A stretch of DNA of 14,262 nucleotides from Chromera velia (lineage: Eukaryota > Sar > Chromeraceae): the NCBI GenBank assembly GCA_018398765.1, contig JAHBMJ010002975.1, positions 1-14,262 of the forward strand, written 5' to 3'. A program made the position numbers and the translations under genes. This document shows positions 13,301-14,262 of the stretch, one piece after another; position 1 is the stretch's first letter; each line of letters opens with the position of its first letter. A model generated the notes under the pieces. That model worked only from the letters and a program-made list of their open reading frames with translations. It was not told the DNA's origin and made no database searches.

Positions 13301-14262
13301 TAGCGAGACAGCAGCCGGTGGTGGAGGAGACTTTTTCTTTTCATCTTCAGCGGAAGCAGGAGGAAGAGAAGGCCGCCAGAGAGAAGCGGGAAGAGGGGGG
13401 AGTGGGGGAAGATGGCCGCAGCAGCAGAGATCGAACCAGGTCCCTCCCTGGCCCGCTCCCCTGCTTCCGCAACAATCCATTTCTTCGAGTGCCAATTCTC
13501 CCACTGCATGGCAGCAGCCTGGGGTGCATGGGGAGGGAACAGATGGGGGCCCCGGCATTCCATCCAATCCAGTGTGTGAGTCTCCACCGATGGGCCCAGA
13601 GAGGGCCCTGTTCCACCAACACCCACCAAGTATGGATCCAGGGAAGGGGGGCATGTGGGGGGGGAGAAACGGAGGTGGTGCGATGACCATCGCCAATCTG
13701 TGTGATGTCATTGAGGCTTCCCGCCCCAACTCGGGTGCGGGCTTTCGTGATCAAAATGCACTGATGGAGTGTCAGCAGCCGCCACCGCCCCCACCACCAC
13801 TTCCGCCGCGATGTGTTGTGTCGCCTCTCCCGTCCGTGACCCCCACTGCTCCTCCCCGACTTTTGATGCCGCCGAACATCAGTGGGCCCCCCCCGGGTTG
13901 CGGACCCGGGGATGGATGGGGGGGGGGGTCCCCCCAAAGCGCCGCCGCATCTCCTCTTTATGACGACTCTTGGGCAGGAGCACACAGCCCGTCTCCACCC
14001 GCAGCAGGCAAGGGGTCGAGTGGTATTCCCCCGCCGCCGCCGCCGCCCGGTCCCGGCGTGTCTGTTGGTGGCCGCCCTTCTTTGTCTGGAGGCAACGGAA
14101 AAGTGTCCAGTGCTGGCATGTCCATCGGATCCCACACAGGCCCCCGTGTACGACCCGATGAGTCCCTTCTGTCTCTGGGTCTCTGGAAATCTCGCACTGA
14201 GGATGCATCTTCCTCTGTGCCCCCCCAACAATCCCAGGCGAAACCCCCCCCCCCCCCCCCCC
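9712..14262 (+). CDS. Unrecognised large protein, folded-looking N-terminus and long Pro/Gly/Ser/Gln-rich region, 3 exons, 3' partial
   Basis: Exons 9712-10364, 10749-11498 and 11993-14262 join in phase (2, then 2) to give at least 1224 residues without a stop. The first ATG after an in-frame TAG at 9682 is used. Residues 1 to about 145 look folded: EQVRAVVQLLYRLRLRPWLD helices, a VSEDEDFRVLEG strand, then FFDETPLWFQGWLDVSF; I recognise no family. Exon 2 adds Ser/Gly-rich sequence, a few helices, a Gln run and Gly and Pro runs. Exon 3 has a short helical start, then poly-Pro, SQQQ, His/Asn and Gly runs. Such composition is common in scaffold or condensate proteins; the function is unknown. 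Transcribed divergently from the LOTUS gene, so possibly co-regulated. Confidence 0.75.
10365..10748 (+). other. Intron 1 of the Pro-rich protein gene (384 nt)
   Basis: GTGAGTCAAT donor, GTGAGTGCAG acceptor after a long CT-rich second half. No other feature seen. Confidence 0.7.
10749..11498 (+). CDS. Exon 2 of the Pro-rich protein gene
   Basis: One base completes an Arg codon, then 249 codes and two bases. The end was set at CAACG before GTCGGT because it gives the phase needed by exon 3; GTTGGT at 11523 would break the frame. It holds a CAA run coding Gln near 11329-11343 and Gly and Pro runs near 11394-11448. Confidence 0.65.
11499..11992 (+). other. Intron 2 of the Pro-rich protein gene (494 nt)
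   Basis: Ends in a strong pyrimidine tract and CTTTCAG. It holds CATG/TGCATG-rich sequence near 11539-11570 and a GGAC tetranucleotide run near 11658-11672. A small extra exon cannot be excluded. Confidence 0.6.
11993..14262 (+). CDS. Exon 3 of the Pro-rich protein gene, runs off the window
   Basis: A single frame stays open for more than 750 codons to the last base, through C and G homopolymers. The first about 55 residues look helical (SEECCKRVVSSSLHSAVGFL); the rest is low complexity with poly-Pro, poly-Gln, Ser and Gly runs. The final 19 bases are all C (14244-14262). Confidence 0.8.

Noticed and set aside
13347-14231. Long minus-strand open frame of 294 codons
   Set aside because: It lies opposite the plus-strand exon 3, whose frame is open over 2270 bases and joins exon 2 in phase. 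The minus frame is Arg/Gly/His-rich, as expected of the reverse of Pro-rich codons.

Overview
The window is from an intron-rich nuclear genome of a microbial eukaryote. Exons alternate with short introns (82 to 494 bases) on both strands, with many (GA)n, (CA)n and tetranucleotide microsatellites. There is no bacterial-style gene packing. Of 19 inferred introns, 16 end in TGCAG and 11 start with GTC rather than GTA or GTG. A chromerid alga or another alveolate would fit the splice style, microsatellites and ATGCAT-rich introns, but no marker gene proves this; it is a guess.

Two divergent genes fill the window, and both run off its ends. On the minus strand (8965 down to base 1) I assembled an 18-exon gene. 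Every junction was checked by reading phase, and the exons sum to 3900 coding bases, exactly 1300 codons with no stop. The product carries a PAM2-like poly(A)-binding-protein docking motif near residues 164-173 and three LOTUS/OST-HTH winged-helix domains (about residues 248-304, 815-871 and 1064-1123). These are joined by Lys/Glu-rich, acidic and Pro/Ser/Ala-rich linkers. The second and third LOTUS domains each follow the same short helical motif and a charged linker, which suggests duplication of a larger module. The likely role is a cytoplasmic RNA-binding or RNA-granule scaffold acting in mRNA regulation; this is inferred from the domains.

On the plus strand (9712 to the window end) a three-exon gene encodes at least 1224 residues. 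It has an unrecognised folded-looking N-terminal region of about 145 residues, then a very long Pro/Gly/Ser/Gln-rich region. The 746 bases between the two start codons probably hold a shared divergent promoter, with a perfect 14-base palindrome whose half recurs 190 bases away.

The oddest structure is a four-copy 66-bp tandem repeat (8297-8560) lying across the 3' splice site of minus-gene exon 4. Each copy carries its own pyrimidine tract, TGCAG acceptor and in-frame exon start, so choice of acceptor would add 0, 22, 44 or 66 residues without shifting the frame.
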